In this document: positions 8,049 to 16,148 of the stretch, piece after piece
Position numbering within the stretch: the stretch's first letter is position 1
Layout: each line of letters opens with the position of its first letter
Assembly (NCBI GenBank): GCA_024275485.1
Contig: JAJRZA010000059.1
Location: 1 to 64,000 of the forward strand
Direction: 5' to 3'
DNA length: 64,000 nt
Source: Candidatus Krumholzibacteriota bacterium
GTDB taxonomy: Bacteria > Krumholzibacteriota > Krumholzibacteriia > LZORAL124-64-63
Notes under the pieces: model-generated
The model's database searches: none
What the model saw: only the letters and a program-made list of their open reading frames with translations
What the model was told of the DNA's origin: nothing
Made by a program: the position numbers and the translations under genes

Positions 8049-10694
8049 TTATAATCGGGCTTCAGCAGCACGTTCCAGGCTGTATTCGGTAATTTTCAGT
8101 CCAATCATGGTGATATCGTCATCCGCTTCAGGGGTGCCGCTGAACGAGAGCAACTGGTTCTGGAGTTCACTGAAGATGTCATCCACGTTTTTTCCCCGAT
8201 GATCGCGTAGCAGGTCATTCAAGCGATCCTCTCCGTAGTCTTCGTCTCCATCGGGCCCCTTGGTCTCGGTCACTCCGTCGGTGTAGAAAAACACCAGGTC
8301 GCCGGGCTCGAGATGGATTATTTCTTCGTTGTAGGTGCCAAAGTCGAAAGCCCCCAGGGGTAGACCTCCGGCTTCGAGCAATTCCATCCGACCGTCTGCT
8401 CGCATGATAATCGGTGGATTGTGCCCGCCGGAACTGCAAAGCAGGGAGTAATCAGCTGGATCGAAAATTGCCAGAAAGAGGGTGGCGAAATGGGCGGGAT
8501 CGGTGCTGGCATGAATCTGCAAGTTGATTTTCTCCAGCACCAGAGCCGGTGATTCGCAGGTGTCGCAATGGGCCCGCAAGGCGGCCTGCAGGTTGGACGC
8601 CAGAATACTTGCCGGCATGCCCTTGCCGCTGACATCGGCGATGATCAGGGCCAGTTTTCCGTCGCTACGTTCGATGATGTCGTAGTAGTCGCCGGAGACC
8701 AGTTTGCTGGAGATGTTGACCGCTTCGATCTGGATTCCCTCAAAGCGGGGGATGGTTGTAGGCAGCAGGCGCGCCTGGATTTTGCGGGCCATGGCCATCT
8801 CTTCTTCCAGCTTTTGTTTGTTCACTTCTTCTTCGTAGAGACGGGTGTTTTCCACTTGCAGGGCAATCTGACCGGCCACAATGGTCAGCAACTGAATTTC
8901 GTGCACCTGGTATTCTTCCCCACCGGGGCGTTGGGGAAGTCCCACCAAGCCGATCATACGCTCCTGGGTGATCAGGGGAATCAACAACTGCAGGCCGTGG
9001 GCAGCCAGTAGAACCTGTTCCAGATGCCTGGCTTTCAGCTCGGCCTGTTCACGGGTGATCGCCTGGCGACCTTCCAGGGGCTGGGTCTCGGTGGCATCCA
9101 CAAATAACGGTTCGCCGGTGTGGGCCATGCCGGGTCCGAGGGCGGACAGTAGCAGCTCTTCGGGATACTTCACCGGCAGTGGCACCATCCTTAGATTTTC
9201 CTGGTCAGTCTGGTCCATGGGGCGGTTGTCCCTGGCCTGAACACCTTTGATGATTCCGACGAGACCGTATTCAAAAACCGTTTTGTCCTGGCTGGCGAGA
9301 TAAACCACCATGCCAGGCAATTGCAGGACATCGCAAAGGCGTCCCCCGATTTTGGTCAACAACTCGTCACGCTTGATGATACGCGGGATGTCACGGCTGA
9401 AACCTTCGATGAGGGCGGTCATGTTGTCCCGGGCATGATAAAAACTGGAATCGAGACGGGATTGCTGGCGCTGTCTGAGGGGCCATATGGCCGCCGCCAC
9501 GGCCAGCGCGACACCCACTGCCACCAGCGGGCTGGCATAGGGAAAAAGAGCCAGCACCTTGCCGCCCAGCCACCAGACACCACCAAGGTAACCAACCCAG
9601 ACCAGGGCGGTCAGCAGGGCATAAGTAAGACTCTTTTTCAGCAGCAGATCGATTTGCAAAACCTGGTACCGAGCCACGCAATAACCAAAGGAGATTGGGA
9701 TGGCCGCCAGGGGAACCACGCCGAGCCGGGCCAGGGCGGGCTGGAAGGTCAGCTCTTCCATGCCGATTTTGAAAACCAGGAAAGGAATCACTGCCGCCAG
9801 AGTGCCGAAAGTCAGGATGCGCACCCGCTGCCGCATAATGGGATCGCGATAGCTGAAATAACCATGCAGCAGAGCCACCAGGCCAAAGACATAATACAGC
9901 CCCAGGACCATCCAGATGGTGGGGTGGATATGCGCCCCCCGGGCACCGATGAACTGGTCCAATGTGAAACGCAGGTAGAACATCATGGGCATGACGTAAA
10001 GCAGGGGAGTCAGGAACGGATGCCTGGTGAGCATCATCTTGCGAGTGGGGAAAATCAGAAAGAAATGCAGGAACACCGCCGGCAGCATGAAGCGCGCAAA
10101 GGCCCCGATGTTCTGGGTGATGATGGCGCCGAGGTAATAACTGACCTGATTCAGATTGGTCACAAAATACAGGGTGAACGAGAGGCACAGCATGAAGAAC
10201 AAGGCGGCCGGCCGTTCGTTGTCGCTACCCAGATAAACCCAGAACCCAATTCCCAAGTATACCAGGGCCAGCATCAGGTTGACCAGGTAGTCCTGCATGT
10301 TGACCCGGGTGCTGGTCAGGGGCACTTCCACCTGCAGGTGGTTATCGCCACGTTTGATGAGGTAGGGGATGGTTTCGCCCGGACGTTGCTGCCGCAAGGC
10401 ATTGGCCGCCGACTGGGGGGAATCGACGATTCGGTTGGCGATGCCTTCGATCTGGTCACCGGTGCGCAGGGGTGTTGGGGCACCGGAGGAGCGGGGTATG
10501 GTGTCGAGAACTTCGAGGGTGGGGCGGCCGAGCAGCCAGATGGTGCCGTCGCTTGGACGGGCGCGGGTGGCGTCAAAAGCACAAAAAATGGCAACAGCCA
10601 CGACAAAAGCGCCAATGCTGAGATGCATTTGGCGAGACAAGAGCAGCCGGAGAAAACCCGACAGGGGATTGGGGCTAAGCCGTTCAGACGGCAT
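8049..10694 (-). CDS. Membrane PDZ-GAF-PP2C (SpoIIE-type) serine/threonine phosphatase
   Basis: An 881-residue multidomain regulator. Order: one membrane segment (about 22-42); a PDZ-like periplasmic domain (about 60-130, with GDQIEGI); a block of roughly eight membrane helices to about 430; a degenerate GAF domain (about 440-640); a short coiled coil (EEEVNKQKLEEEMAMARKI); and a C-terminal PPM/SpoIIE phosphatase domain. Phosphatase metal-ligand motifs are GDYYD (about 667), ADVSGKGMP (about 683) and DDITMIGL (about 858). Such RsbU-like enzymes dephosphorylate anti-sigma-factor antagonists in partner-switching pathways. No kinase or STAS gene lies in this window, so the target is unknown. Confidence 0.87.
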   Translation of the reverse strand: MPSERLSPNPLSGFLRLLLSRQMHLSIGAFVVAVAIFCAFDATRARPSDGTIWLLGRPTLEVLDTIPRSSGAPTPLRTGDQIEGIANRIVDSPQSAANALRQQRPGETIPYLIKRGDNHLQVEVPLTSTRVNMQDYLVNLMLALVYLGIGFWVYLGSDNERPAALFFMLCLSFTLYFVTNLNQVSYYLGAIITQNIGAFARFMLPAVFLHFFLIFPTRKMMLTRHPFLTPLLYVMPMMFYLRFTLDQFIGARGAHIHPTIWMVLGLYYVFGLVALLHGYFSYRDPIMRQRVRILTFGTLAAVIPFLVFKIGMEELTFQPALARLGVVPLAAIPISFGYCVARYQVLQIDLLLKKSLTYALLTALVWVGYLGGVWWLGGKVLALFPYASPLVAVGVALAVAAAIWPLRQRQQSRLDSSFYHARDNMTALIEGFSRDIPRIIKRDELLTKIGGRLCDVLQLPGMVVYLASQDKTVFEYGLVGIIKGVQARDNRPMDQTDQENLRMVPLPVKYPEELLLSALGPGMAHTGEPLFVDATETQPLEGRQAITREQAELKARHLEQVLLAAHGLQLLIPLITQERMIGLVGLPQRPGGEEYQVHEIQLLTIVAGQIALQVENTRLYEEEVNKQKLEEEMAMARKIQARLLPTTIPRFEGIQIEAVNISSKLVSGDYYDIIERSDGKLALIIADVSGKGMPASILASNLQAALRAHCDTCESPALVLEKINLQIHASTDPAHFATLFLAIFDPADYSLLCSSGGHNPPIIMRADGRMELLEAGGLPLGAFDFGTYNEEIIHLEPGDLVFFYTDGVTETKGPDGDEDYGEDRLNDLLRDHRGKNVDDIFSELQNQLLSFSGTPEADDDITMIGLKITEYSLERAAEARL

Positions 10695-10946
10695 GGTGCT
10701 CCGATGGCAACAGCGCGCAACCGCAAAGCGGCGCGGACCGAATTTCAGTCGTGGGGTGGCCGTTCATATGTGGCATTCCCGGAAAAAGTTCCGCAACCCT
10801 GGAAAAAAGTATACTCTCACAGGGACAACGGGGCATCAATTAACTGTAACAGACTGACCGCTCTACCCAGTTGGCGTATTGTATATTCATGACCATCTGT
10901 TACGGCAGTGGTATTAATCAGACGTTCCACCTTTCGGGAGGGTTGC

Positions 10947-12149
10947 ATGGATACCGAAAAACCCAGTAGGCATGGCCATATGGGGCAGGCTGATTCCCTT
11001 TCCGGAGGGTTTTCAGGGATGATCACCGTGGGGGAAGGTCGCACCGAGGTGACCTTGCAGGTCGGCACCCAGGGGATGGATTGTTTTTTGCGGGTCACCG
11101 GCGGTATGGCCCATGTGGGAGCGGTGGCCACCGCCAGCGAGGATCTGGTGCAATTGTCGGTGGTGGGCAACCACAAGGAAGGACCGTTGGCTGAACTGTG
11201 CGCCGGCAACTGGACCAGGCTGACGGGAAATGTTTGCGTGGCCATGGTGGGCATCCACCAGGACCAGGCCACGCCTGCAGAGATTGATGCCATTGTCGAC
11301 AATGTCGGAGCGGGGCTGCAGCGGCTGATGGATCAATGGCGGCAATGGGGGAGTCCTGCCCGGGGTGGCGATGCGGATCTGGAAACGCTGATGATCCGCT
11401 GGTGCCATGAAGCAGCCGGGATCGCCCGGCACTATCATCGTCAAACCGGTGACCTGGCTTTCAAGTATGCCAATGAAGCCGTCACCGAGGCTGATCGTCA
11501 AATCGAAACCCTTTTGCGCGGACGCATCGGCGAGGCTTTTCCTGATGATCTGATTGTCGGCGAGGAGTTCGGTGGACCGGACAAGGGGACCGACCAGCAG
11601 GGGCGGTGCATCTGGCAGATCGATCCCATTGACGGAACTCTCAACTACGCCCTCGGTTTGCCGGACTACTGCACCAGCCTGGCGGTGATGTCGGGCCATA
11701 ATGTGTTGGGGGCCTGTATTCATCAGCCCGCCACCGGTGATACGTTTTCCGCCATGGCGGGGCAAGGCGCTCGTCTCAACGGTGAACCCATTCGGGTTGG
11801 TGCACAGCGGGATCTCAAGGATTCCATCATCAGCCTGCATCTGAAAAAAGATGGTTTGATAATGGGCGATCCGCAGCTATTACACACTCTGCTGGGTGCG
11901 CCCATGAAGGTGCGCCGGTGTGGGGCCGTGGCTTTGGAAATGGCCTGGGTGGCTGCTGGGTTTTATGACCTGTTGCTGGCCAGTTTCCCAGACAGAATTC
12001 ATTTGTGGGATATTGCCGCGGGCCTGTTGCTGATTCAGGAAGCAGGTGGGGTGGCCGTGGATTTCCGGAACCGGCCCTACCGCTTGGAATCACCGGCGAT
12101 GATGGTGGGATCGGCCAAGGTCGCAGGTCAATTGGTGCCGTTGCTCTAG
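10947..12149 (+). CDS. LpdD-like domain fused to inositol monophosphatase-family phosphatase
   Basis: A 400-residue two-domain protein. Residues about 30-130 resemble the LpdD-like family (prenylated-flavin chaperone): GGMAHVGAVATAS (52-64), GNHKEGPLAE (74-83) and GIHQDQATPAEIDAIVDNV (102-120). Residues about 145-400 are an IMPase-family phosphatase with the metal-binding GEEFG (205-209), DPIDGTLNY (226-234) and WDIAAGLLL near 343. It would hydrolyse inositol phosphate, fructose-1,6-bisphosphate or a similar sugar phosphate. I start it at ATG 10947 because GGGAGGG sits just upstream; the frame is open 39 nt further. The gene is convergent with the CHAT-like gene, and the two TAG stops share one CTAG. 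Confidence 0.8.
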   Translation: MDTEKPSRHGHMGQADSLSGGFSGMITVGEGRTEVTLQVGTQGMDCFLRVTGGMAHVGAVATASEDLVQLSVVGNHKEGPLAELCAGNWTRLTGNVCVAMVGIHQDQATPAEIDAIVDNVGAGLQRLMDQWRQWGSPARGGDADLETLMIRWCHEAAGIARHYHRQTGDLAFKYANEAVTEADRQIETLLRGRIGEAFPDDLIVGEEFGGPDKGTDQQGRCIWQIDPIDGTLNYALGLPDYCTSLAVMSGHNVLGACIHQPATGDTFSAMAGQGARLNGEPIRVGAQRDLKDSIISLHLKKDGLIMGDPQLLHTLLGAPMKVRRCGAVALEMAWVAAGFYDLLLASFPDRIHLWDIAAGLLLIQEAGGVAVDFRNRPYRLESPAMMVGSAKVAGQLVPLL

Positions 12150-13495
12150 AGATATTGCAAGGCCAGGGTGCCATAACCGCGGATGCCGTAACTCAACCAC
12201 GCCGGATGATCGGACCCCAACTCCTGGCGTACTTTTCGTGAGGCATTCCAAAGAGCGCCGCCGGTGCTCCAACCATCGGCCAGGCTGTTGTATAGGTAGC
12301 CGGTGAAGATGCGGGCAGGCCGGCTGAACAGGGGAGCCACCGGCCCGACGAAGGTGCTGGCGCCCGCCTTGGTGAAGCGCATTCCCAGCTCGGGCAGGGC
12401 CAGGTAACTGTTGGAAAAGACCAACGGGGGCACTCCGCCACCCGCACCGAGGCTTTCCGGCTCCACGGGCCCGTCATCCAGCAACCAGGGGACTAAAGAT
12501 TGTTCTGACTGCCCGGAGCAGGACGAGGAGCTTTCACCGAACCGGGCGATTTTGGAGATGTTGCTGCCGACCCGGCTCTCACTCAGACCTTCGCGATCGT
12601 ATTTGTCACTCACGGAGTCCAGCAGGGAAGTGATGGGATCCACACCCAGAACTTCGGCTTCCACGCCCATGGCTCCTTCCAGTTCCAGGTCTGCCGGTAC
12701 GTTGACTTCATCGATGAGCTGGTTCATCCAGTACTCGCCGTGGGTGTCTGCCATCATGGCGGGTTCACTTGTGGGGCCGGCAAAGTGGATGGCCTGGTAA
12801 TTTATGCCATGTTCCTTGAGCTGAGCCGGGGTGACGGCCTCTTTGGGAAAATCGAGATTGGCAAGGCTTTGGCCCAGTCGGCCACCTGACAGGGCGCCTT
12901 CGATGGCTTCGGCTTCACGAAAAATGAGGCGGCGGATCGGTTCTTCGGAATGGCCGGGAATAAATAGGATTTCCGGTTGTGCCAGGTCTTCAGGGCGCAG
13001 TTGATCAATGGTGTTGTCCAGGCCGCTCTTACCCTCGTCGCCCACCAGAAAACCGGCGCGCAGACAGCGGGACATCCAGGGTCGTTGTTCGGCAATTCCA
13101 GGAAAGCCGGATGAAGTGGTGGCGGTGCAAATGGGGTGTTTTTCCAGGAGGAATTCCAATCCGTTGTGCAGCCAAACCCAGGGCAGGGAGGCCCATCCTC
13201 CTTCGGTGACGATGTGATAGCCGGTGAGTTGATCGTGGTTTTCCACGCCGATTTCAGGAGTGTTGTCGCCCAATTGATTGTCGGTGGGAGAAAAGGCCTG
13301 GTTGTCGTGTTCACTGATTGCCCGGAACAGGCGTCGTCCCACATCGGACATTTGATCGATAACCTGGGGGCTGTCCAGGCCATGGCGTTTCTGAAGTTCG
13401 TGCAAAGTTCCTGTCAGGTAGGTGGCCTCTTCCATGAGGATGTCAAATTCCTGGCTGGTTTTTGGTGCAGGAAGGATGATATCGATCCAGCGCAT
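12146..13495 (-). CDS. CHAT-fold (caspase-like) protein, catalytic residues apparently lost
   Basis: A 449-residue protein whose layout matches the CHAT clan of caspase-like peptidases. Signs are GGWASLPWVWLHNGLEFLL (99-117, the usual 'LPWELLHDG..FL'), PEILFIPGHSEEPIRRLIFREAEAI, IHFAGPTS (236-243, normally HFAGHG), PPLVFSNSY (356-364, normally LVFLNAC), and the closing 'TKAGASTFVGPVAP' and 'SRKVRQEL' segments. The catalytic His position is Pro (241) and the Cys position is Tyr (364) by my reading, so proteolysis is unlikely. The ATG at 13495 has GGAGG upstream; a longer frame to 13546 lacks support. It may be a scaffold or a decayed peptidase. Confidence 0.6.
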   Translation of the reverse strand: MRWIDIILPAPKTSQEFDILMEEATYLTGTLHELQKRHGLDSPQVIDQMSDVGRRLFRAISEHDNQAFSPTDNQLGDNTPEIGVENHDQLTGYHIVTEGGWASLPWVWLHNGLEFLLEKHPICTATTSSGFPGIAEQRPWMSRCLRAGFLVGDEGKSGLDNTIDQLRPEDLAQPEILFIPGHSEEPIRRLIFREAEAIEGALSGGRLGQSLANLDFPKEAVTPAQLKEHGINYQAIHFAGPTSEPAMMADTHGEYWMNQLIDEVNVPADLELEGAMGVEAEVLGVDPITSLLDSVSDKYDREGLSESRVGSNISKIARFGESSSSCSGQSEQSLVPWLLDDGPVEPESLGAGGGVPPLVFSNSYLALPELGMRFTKAGASTFVGPVAPLFSRPARIFTGYLYNSLADGWSTGGALWNASRKVRQELGSDHPAWLSYGIRGYGTLALQYL

Positions 13496-13662
13496 GAAGG
13501 CCTCCGCTTTCCGGTTTGTTACGGTCAAGGCAAAAATTGGGACCAAACGTTGGTTTCAACTCAATATTCGGCATCTGAACCGGGAACTGAAGTTGTAACC
13601 GTTGGTTCTTGGGGGAGGGAATTGCAGAAAACGTGCCGACGGAGGGACAAATTTCGGGATAC

Positions 13663-13699
13663 AAAAAAACCACCCGACCGCCAAAGCAGTGAGTGGTTC
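13663..13699 (-). terminator. Rho-independent terminator after tRNA-Leu
   Basis: Read on the minus strand, AACCACTC and ACTGC pair with GCGGT and GGGTGGTT around a TTTG loop. The hairpin has about 13 pairs and one bulged C, and is followed directly by a run of seven Ts. It lies 23 nt past the 3' end of the tRNA gene. Confidence 0.85.
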
Positions 13700-13721
13700 A
13701 AAAAATATGGTTTAGAGAGCA

Positions 13722-13808
13722 TGGTACCCAGAGGGAGACTCGAACTCCCACGAGGTTACCCCCACTACGACCTGAACGTAGCGCGTCTACCAATTCCGCC
13801 ACCTGGGC
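13722..13808 (-). tRNA. tRNA-Leu (CAG anticodon)
   Basis: An 87-nt class II tRNA on the minus strand. It begins GCCCAGGTGGCGGAATTGG and has a 7-bp acceptor stem, a D-loop with GG, a 5-bp anticodon stem CTACG/CGTAG around TTCAGGT (anticodon CAG), a long variable arm (GGGGGTAACCTC), the T-arm GTTCGAGTC, discriminator A and an encoded CCA. A TATATT box lies on the minus strand at 13820-13825, about 12 bp upstream. Confidence 0.97.
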
Positions 13809-13994
13809 ACCCGATCTCTAATATAGCGTCAGGGAAAAGCGGATTTCGCTGACGGGCGGTCAATCTAATCCATGGATTCGGTGGTGTCAACCTGTGGCCA
13901 GGATTTTTTCGGGTAAATGCTTCATTTGCAGGAACGGTCCGGGAAGGTATATTCTGACGTCTGGATACATTGATAACACCGCATCGGAGTGGAC

Positions 13995-14468
13995 ATGGCG
14001 CGCAAGGGTGAACCTGCCGGGATCAAGATCATTGCCAAGAACCGCAAAGCCTTCCATGAGTTCGAGATCCTCGACACATGGGAGGCCGGAATCGTATTGT
14101 TGGGAACCGAGGTCAAGGCTTTGCGTAACGGTCGCTGCAGCCTGGGTGATTCCTACGGTGAAATTCGCAAGGGCGAGGGTTTCCTTCTTAAAATGCACAT
14201 TGGCCCCTATGAAATGGGAAACCGGGAAAATCACGAACCCTTTCGTCCGCGCAAGCTGCTGCTGAACAAACGGGAGCTGCGCAAGATCAGGCCCAAGCTG
14301 GAAGAACAGGGGCTGACCCTGGTGCCGTTGAAGATTTATTTCAAACAGGGGCTGGTGAAAGTGGAGGTAGGGCTGGGACGCGGTAAGAAAATACACGACA
14401 AACGCGACAGTAAAGCCAAGCAGGATGTCAAACGTCGCATGGACCGGGAACTGGGTCGTCGCGACTGA
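13995..14468 (+). CDS. smpB: SsrA-binding protein SmpB
   Basis: A 157-residue SmpB, which binds tmRNA and delivers it to stalled ribosomes for trans-translation. Conserved stretches are the N-terminal IAKNRKAFHEFEILDTWEAG (near 14-33), GTEVKALRNGRCSL, NHEPFRPRKLLLN and the basic tail GRGKKIHDKRDSKAKQD, which becomes helical in the decoding centre. ATG 13995 is preferred over GTG 13989 because GGAG ends 5 nt before it. The tmRNA gene itself is not in this window. Confidence 0.97.
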   Translation: MARKGEPAGIKIIAKNRKAFHEFEILDTWEAGIVLLGTEVKALRNGRCSLGDSYGEIRKGEGFLLKMHIGPYEMGNRENHEPFRPRKLLLNKRELRKIRPKLEEQGLTLVPLKIYFKQGLVKVEVGLGRGKKIHDKRDSKAKQDVKRRMDRELGRRD

Positions 14469-14489
14469 AACCATGAAGTGAGCACAGGG

Positions 14490-15575
14490 ATGTCTGCAAA
14501 ATCCGCCATGTTTAAAGGATTACAATCCGTAGCTGGATGGGGTTCGGCCCTCTTGGTGGTGATGTTGGTCACCGCCGCAGTGGGCTGGGCCCAAGACGAG
14601 CCCCCGACCACCCTGGAGGGCGATCAATATCTCGATCCACTGGCTTATATGCGGGTGGACAGAAGTGCTGGCGATTTGTCCCTGACGGTGCGTCATCAGG
14701 CCACGGGTGAAACCCGGATGATTGAAGGTCGCTTGCTTTTGGCGGACAGCAAGGAAATGTACCTGCGCTCGGCCACCGTCGCTACGGTGCTGAAGGCAGG
14801 GCGATTTTGGCAAGGCGGTTTGCGTCGATTGACCATCAAAATCGGTTCCAGGAATTTTGTTTTGACCGGAAATAACCGCCTGGTGGTCACCGATGAAGGG
14901 GAGGCCCTGTTGCCTGTGCCGGTGCTGGACCATGCGGGTGATTTGTGGCTGCCCATGACGCTGCTCGAAACAGTGATCGGACCGCAGATCCAGGAGCGGG
15001 TATCCTGGGATCCGGTGGCGCGTCGTCTGGATCTGGGCAGTGCGGAATACAACGTGACCGGCTTGACGGTGGAGCGCCTCGGCCGCAGCACCGCGGTGCA
15101 CATCCAGTGCAGTTCGCCCCTGGGATATCGGGCCAGCAGTCCCGAGCCGGGCGTCATCGAAATGAAAATCTATGGTGCGGAGGTCAATACGGCGCGGGTG
15201 GCAAGACAAGGTCGCCGGGGATTGGTTCTGGGAGCTCGCAGCTATCAACACAGCGATTACGCCATCGTGAATATTCGTGTGGATGACCTGGTGGGCCATT
15301 TTCGGACCTACACTGCCGACGGTGGTGCCGAAATCGTGCTGGTTCTGGAAGAAGAACAGGTGTCGGCCATGCCTTCGCCGGTGCCGCACGGGCGTGCCCG
15401 GGTGAATATTGAGCAGGGCCTCGTGGACATGACCAACACCATCCGGGTGCGCACCGTGGTGATAGATCCCGGACACGGAGGACACGATGTCGGCGCGGTT
15501 GGCGGTCAAGGTATTCTGGAAAAGAACGTGAACCTGGGAGTGGCCAAGGAACTGCAACGGTATCTGCGTCGGTAG
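14490..15575 (+). CDS. N-acetylmuramoyl-L-alanine amidase, N-terminal part (interrupted by in-frame TAG)
   Basis: This is the first part of an exported peptidoglycan amidase that cleaves the bond between N-acetylmuramic acid and L-alanine. A signal peptide (about 1-35, ending near GWAQ) is followed by a copper-amine-oxidase-N-like/AMIN-like wall-binding region. The Amidase_3 domain then starts with VVIDPGHGGHDVGAVGG (zinc His). The frame stops at TAG 15573-15575, just after ELQRYLRR, and resumes in the same frame with the rest of the domain. This product alone lacks the second zinc His and the catalytic Glu. ATG 14490 is chosen; GTG 14478 is possible. The longer minus-strand frame over the same bases is a shadow. 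Confidence 0.8.
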   Translation: MSAKSAMFKGLQSVAGWGSALLVVMLVTAAVGWAQDEPPTTLEGDQYLDPLAYMRVDRSAGDLSLTVRHQATGETRMIEGRLLLADSKEMYLRSATVATVLKAGRFWQGGLRRLTIKIGSRNFVLTGNNRLVVTDEGEALLPVPVLDHAGDLWLPMTLLETVIGPQIQERVSWDPVARRLDLGSAEYNVTGLTVERLGRSTAVHIQCSSPLGYRASSPEPGVIEMKIYGAEVNTARVARQGRRGLVLGARSYQHSDYAIVNIRVDDLVGHFRTYTADGGAEIVLVLEEEQVSAMPSPVPHGRARVNIEQGLVDMTNTIRVRTVVIDPGHGGHDVGAVGGQGILEKNVNLGVAKELQRYLRR

Positions 15576-15587
15576 AGCGACCTGGAA

Positions 15588-16148
15588 GTGGTCCTTACCC
15601 GTGAGCGCGACCAGTACATGGAGCTGGCCGACCGGGCTGAAATCGCCAACGGAAACCAAGGAGATCTTTTCATATCCCTGCATTGTAACAGCTGGTTCAA
15701 CGATGGCGCCCAGGGTATCGAAACCTTCTTTCTGTCGCCCGCGGAAAGCGATTGGGCCAAGAGTGTGGAAGCCGCTGAAAACAGTGCCGGCCAGGAACCG
15801 GGGGACGTGGAATTCATCGTCTGGGAGCTGGTCCAGAATCGTTTCATCAGCAGCAGCAGCCAACTTGCCGAGGTGCTGCAAAAAGAGGTCTGTGAAGATT
15901 TGACCCTGGAAAACCGGGGAGTGCGCCAGGCCGGTTTCCGGGTTTTGGTGGGAGCGTATATGCCGGCGGTTCTGGTGGAAATGGGCTTTTTGACCCATCC
16001 GGAAGAAGAAAGACGTTTGGGAGACTCGTCCTATCAGCGTCGAATGGCCAGGGCTTTGGGCAAGGCCATTGTGGAGTACAGCCGACAGATGGCTGCCACC
16101 GTGCCTGATTTCGCCGATGCAGTGGAAAAGGAGGGCGATGATGAGTGA
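15588..16148 (+). CDS. N-acetylmuramoyl-L-alanine amidase, C-terminal part (same frame, after TAG)
   Basis: This is the remainder of the Amidase_3 domain, in the same frame as the upstream half. It has EVVLTRERD, ADRAEIANG, the second zinc site FISLHCNSW and the catalytic-Glu segment AVLVEMGFLTHPEEE. Coding sequence is intact from 15576; GTG 15588 is only the first possible start after the stop and has no Shine-Dalgarno. Joined to the upstream half it makes a normal ~550-residue amidase, so one substitution (for example CAG to TAG) explains the break. The downstream GerMN gene overlaps its end by 8 nt, so the operon context is intact. Confidence 0.7.
   Translation: MVLTRERDQYMELADRAEIANGNQGDLFISLHCNSWFNDGAQGIETFFLSPAESDWAKSVEAAENSAGQEPGDVEFIVWELVQNRFISSSSQLAEVLQKEVCEDLTLENRGVRQAGFRVLVGAYMPAVLVEMGFLTHPEEERRLGDSSYQRRMARALGKAIVEYSRQMAATVPDFADAVEKEGDDE

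Noticed and set aside
9321-10892. 523-residue plus-strand frame opposite the SpoIIE-type phosphatase gene
   Set aside because: The translation is rich in Gln, His and Gly with no domains, while the minus strand encodes membrane, GAF and phosphatase domains.
15573-15575. TAG as a pyrrolysine codon or reassigned amber in the amidase
   Set aside because: Several genes in the window end normally with TAG, no pyl genes are seen, and the position is a loop where no special residue is expected.
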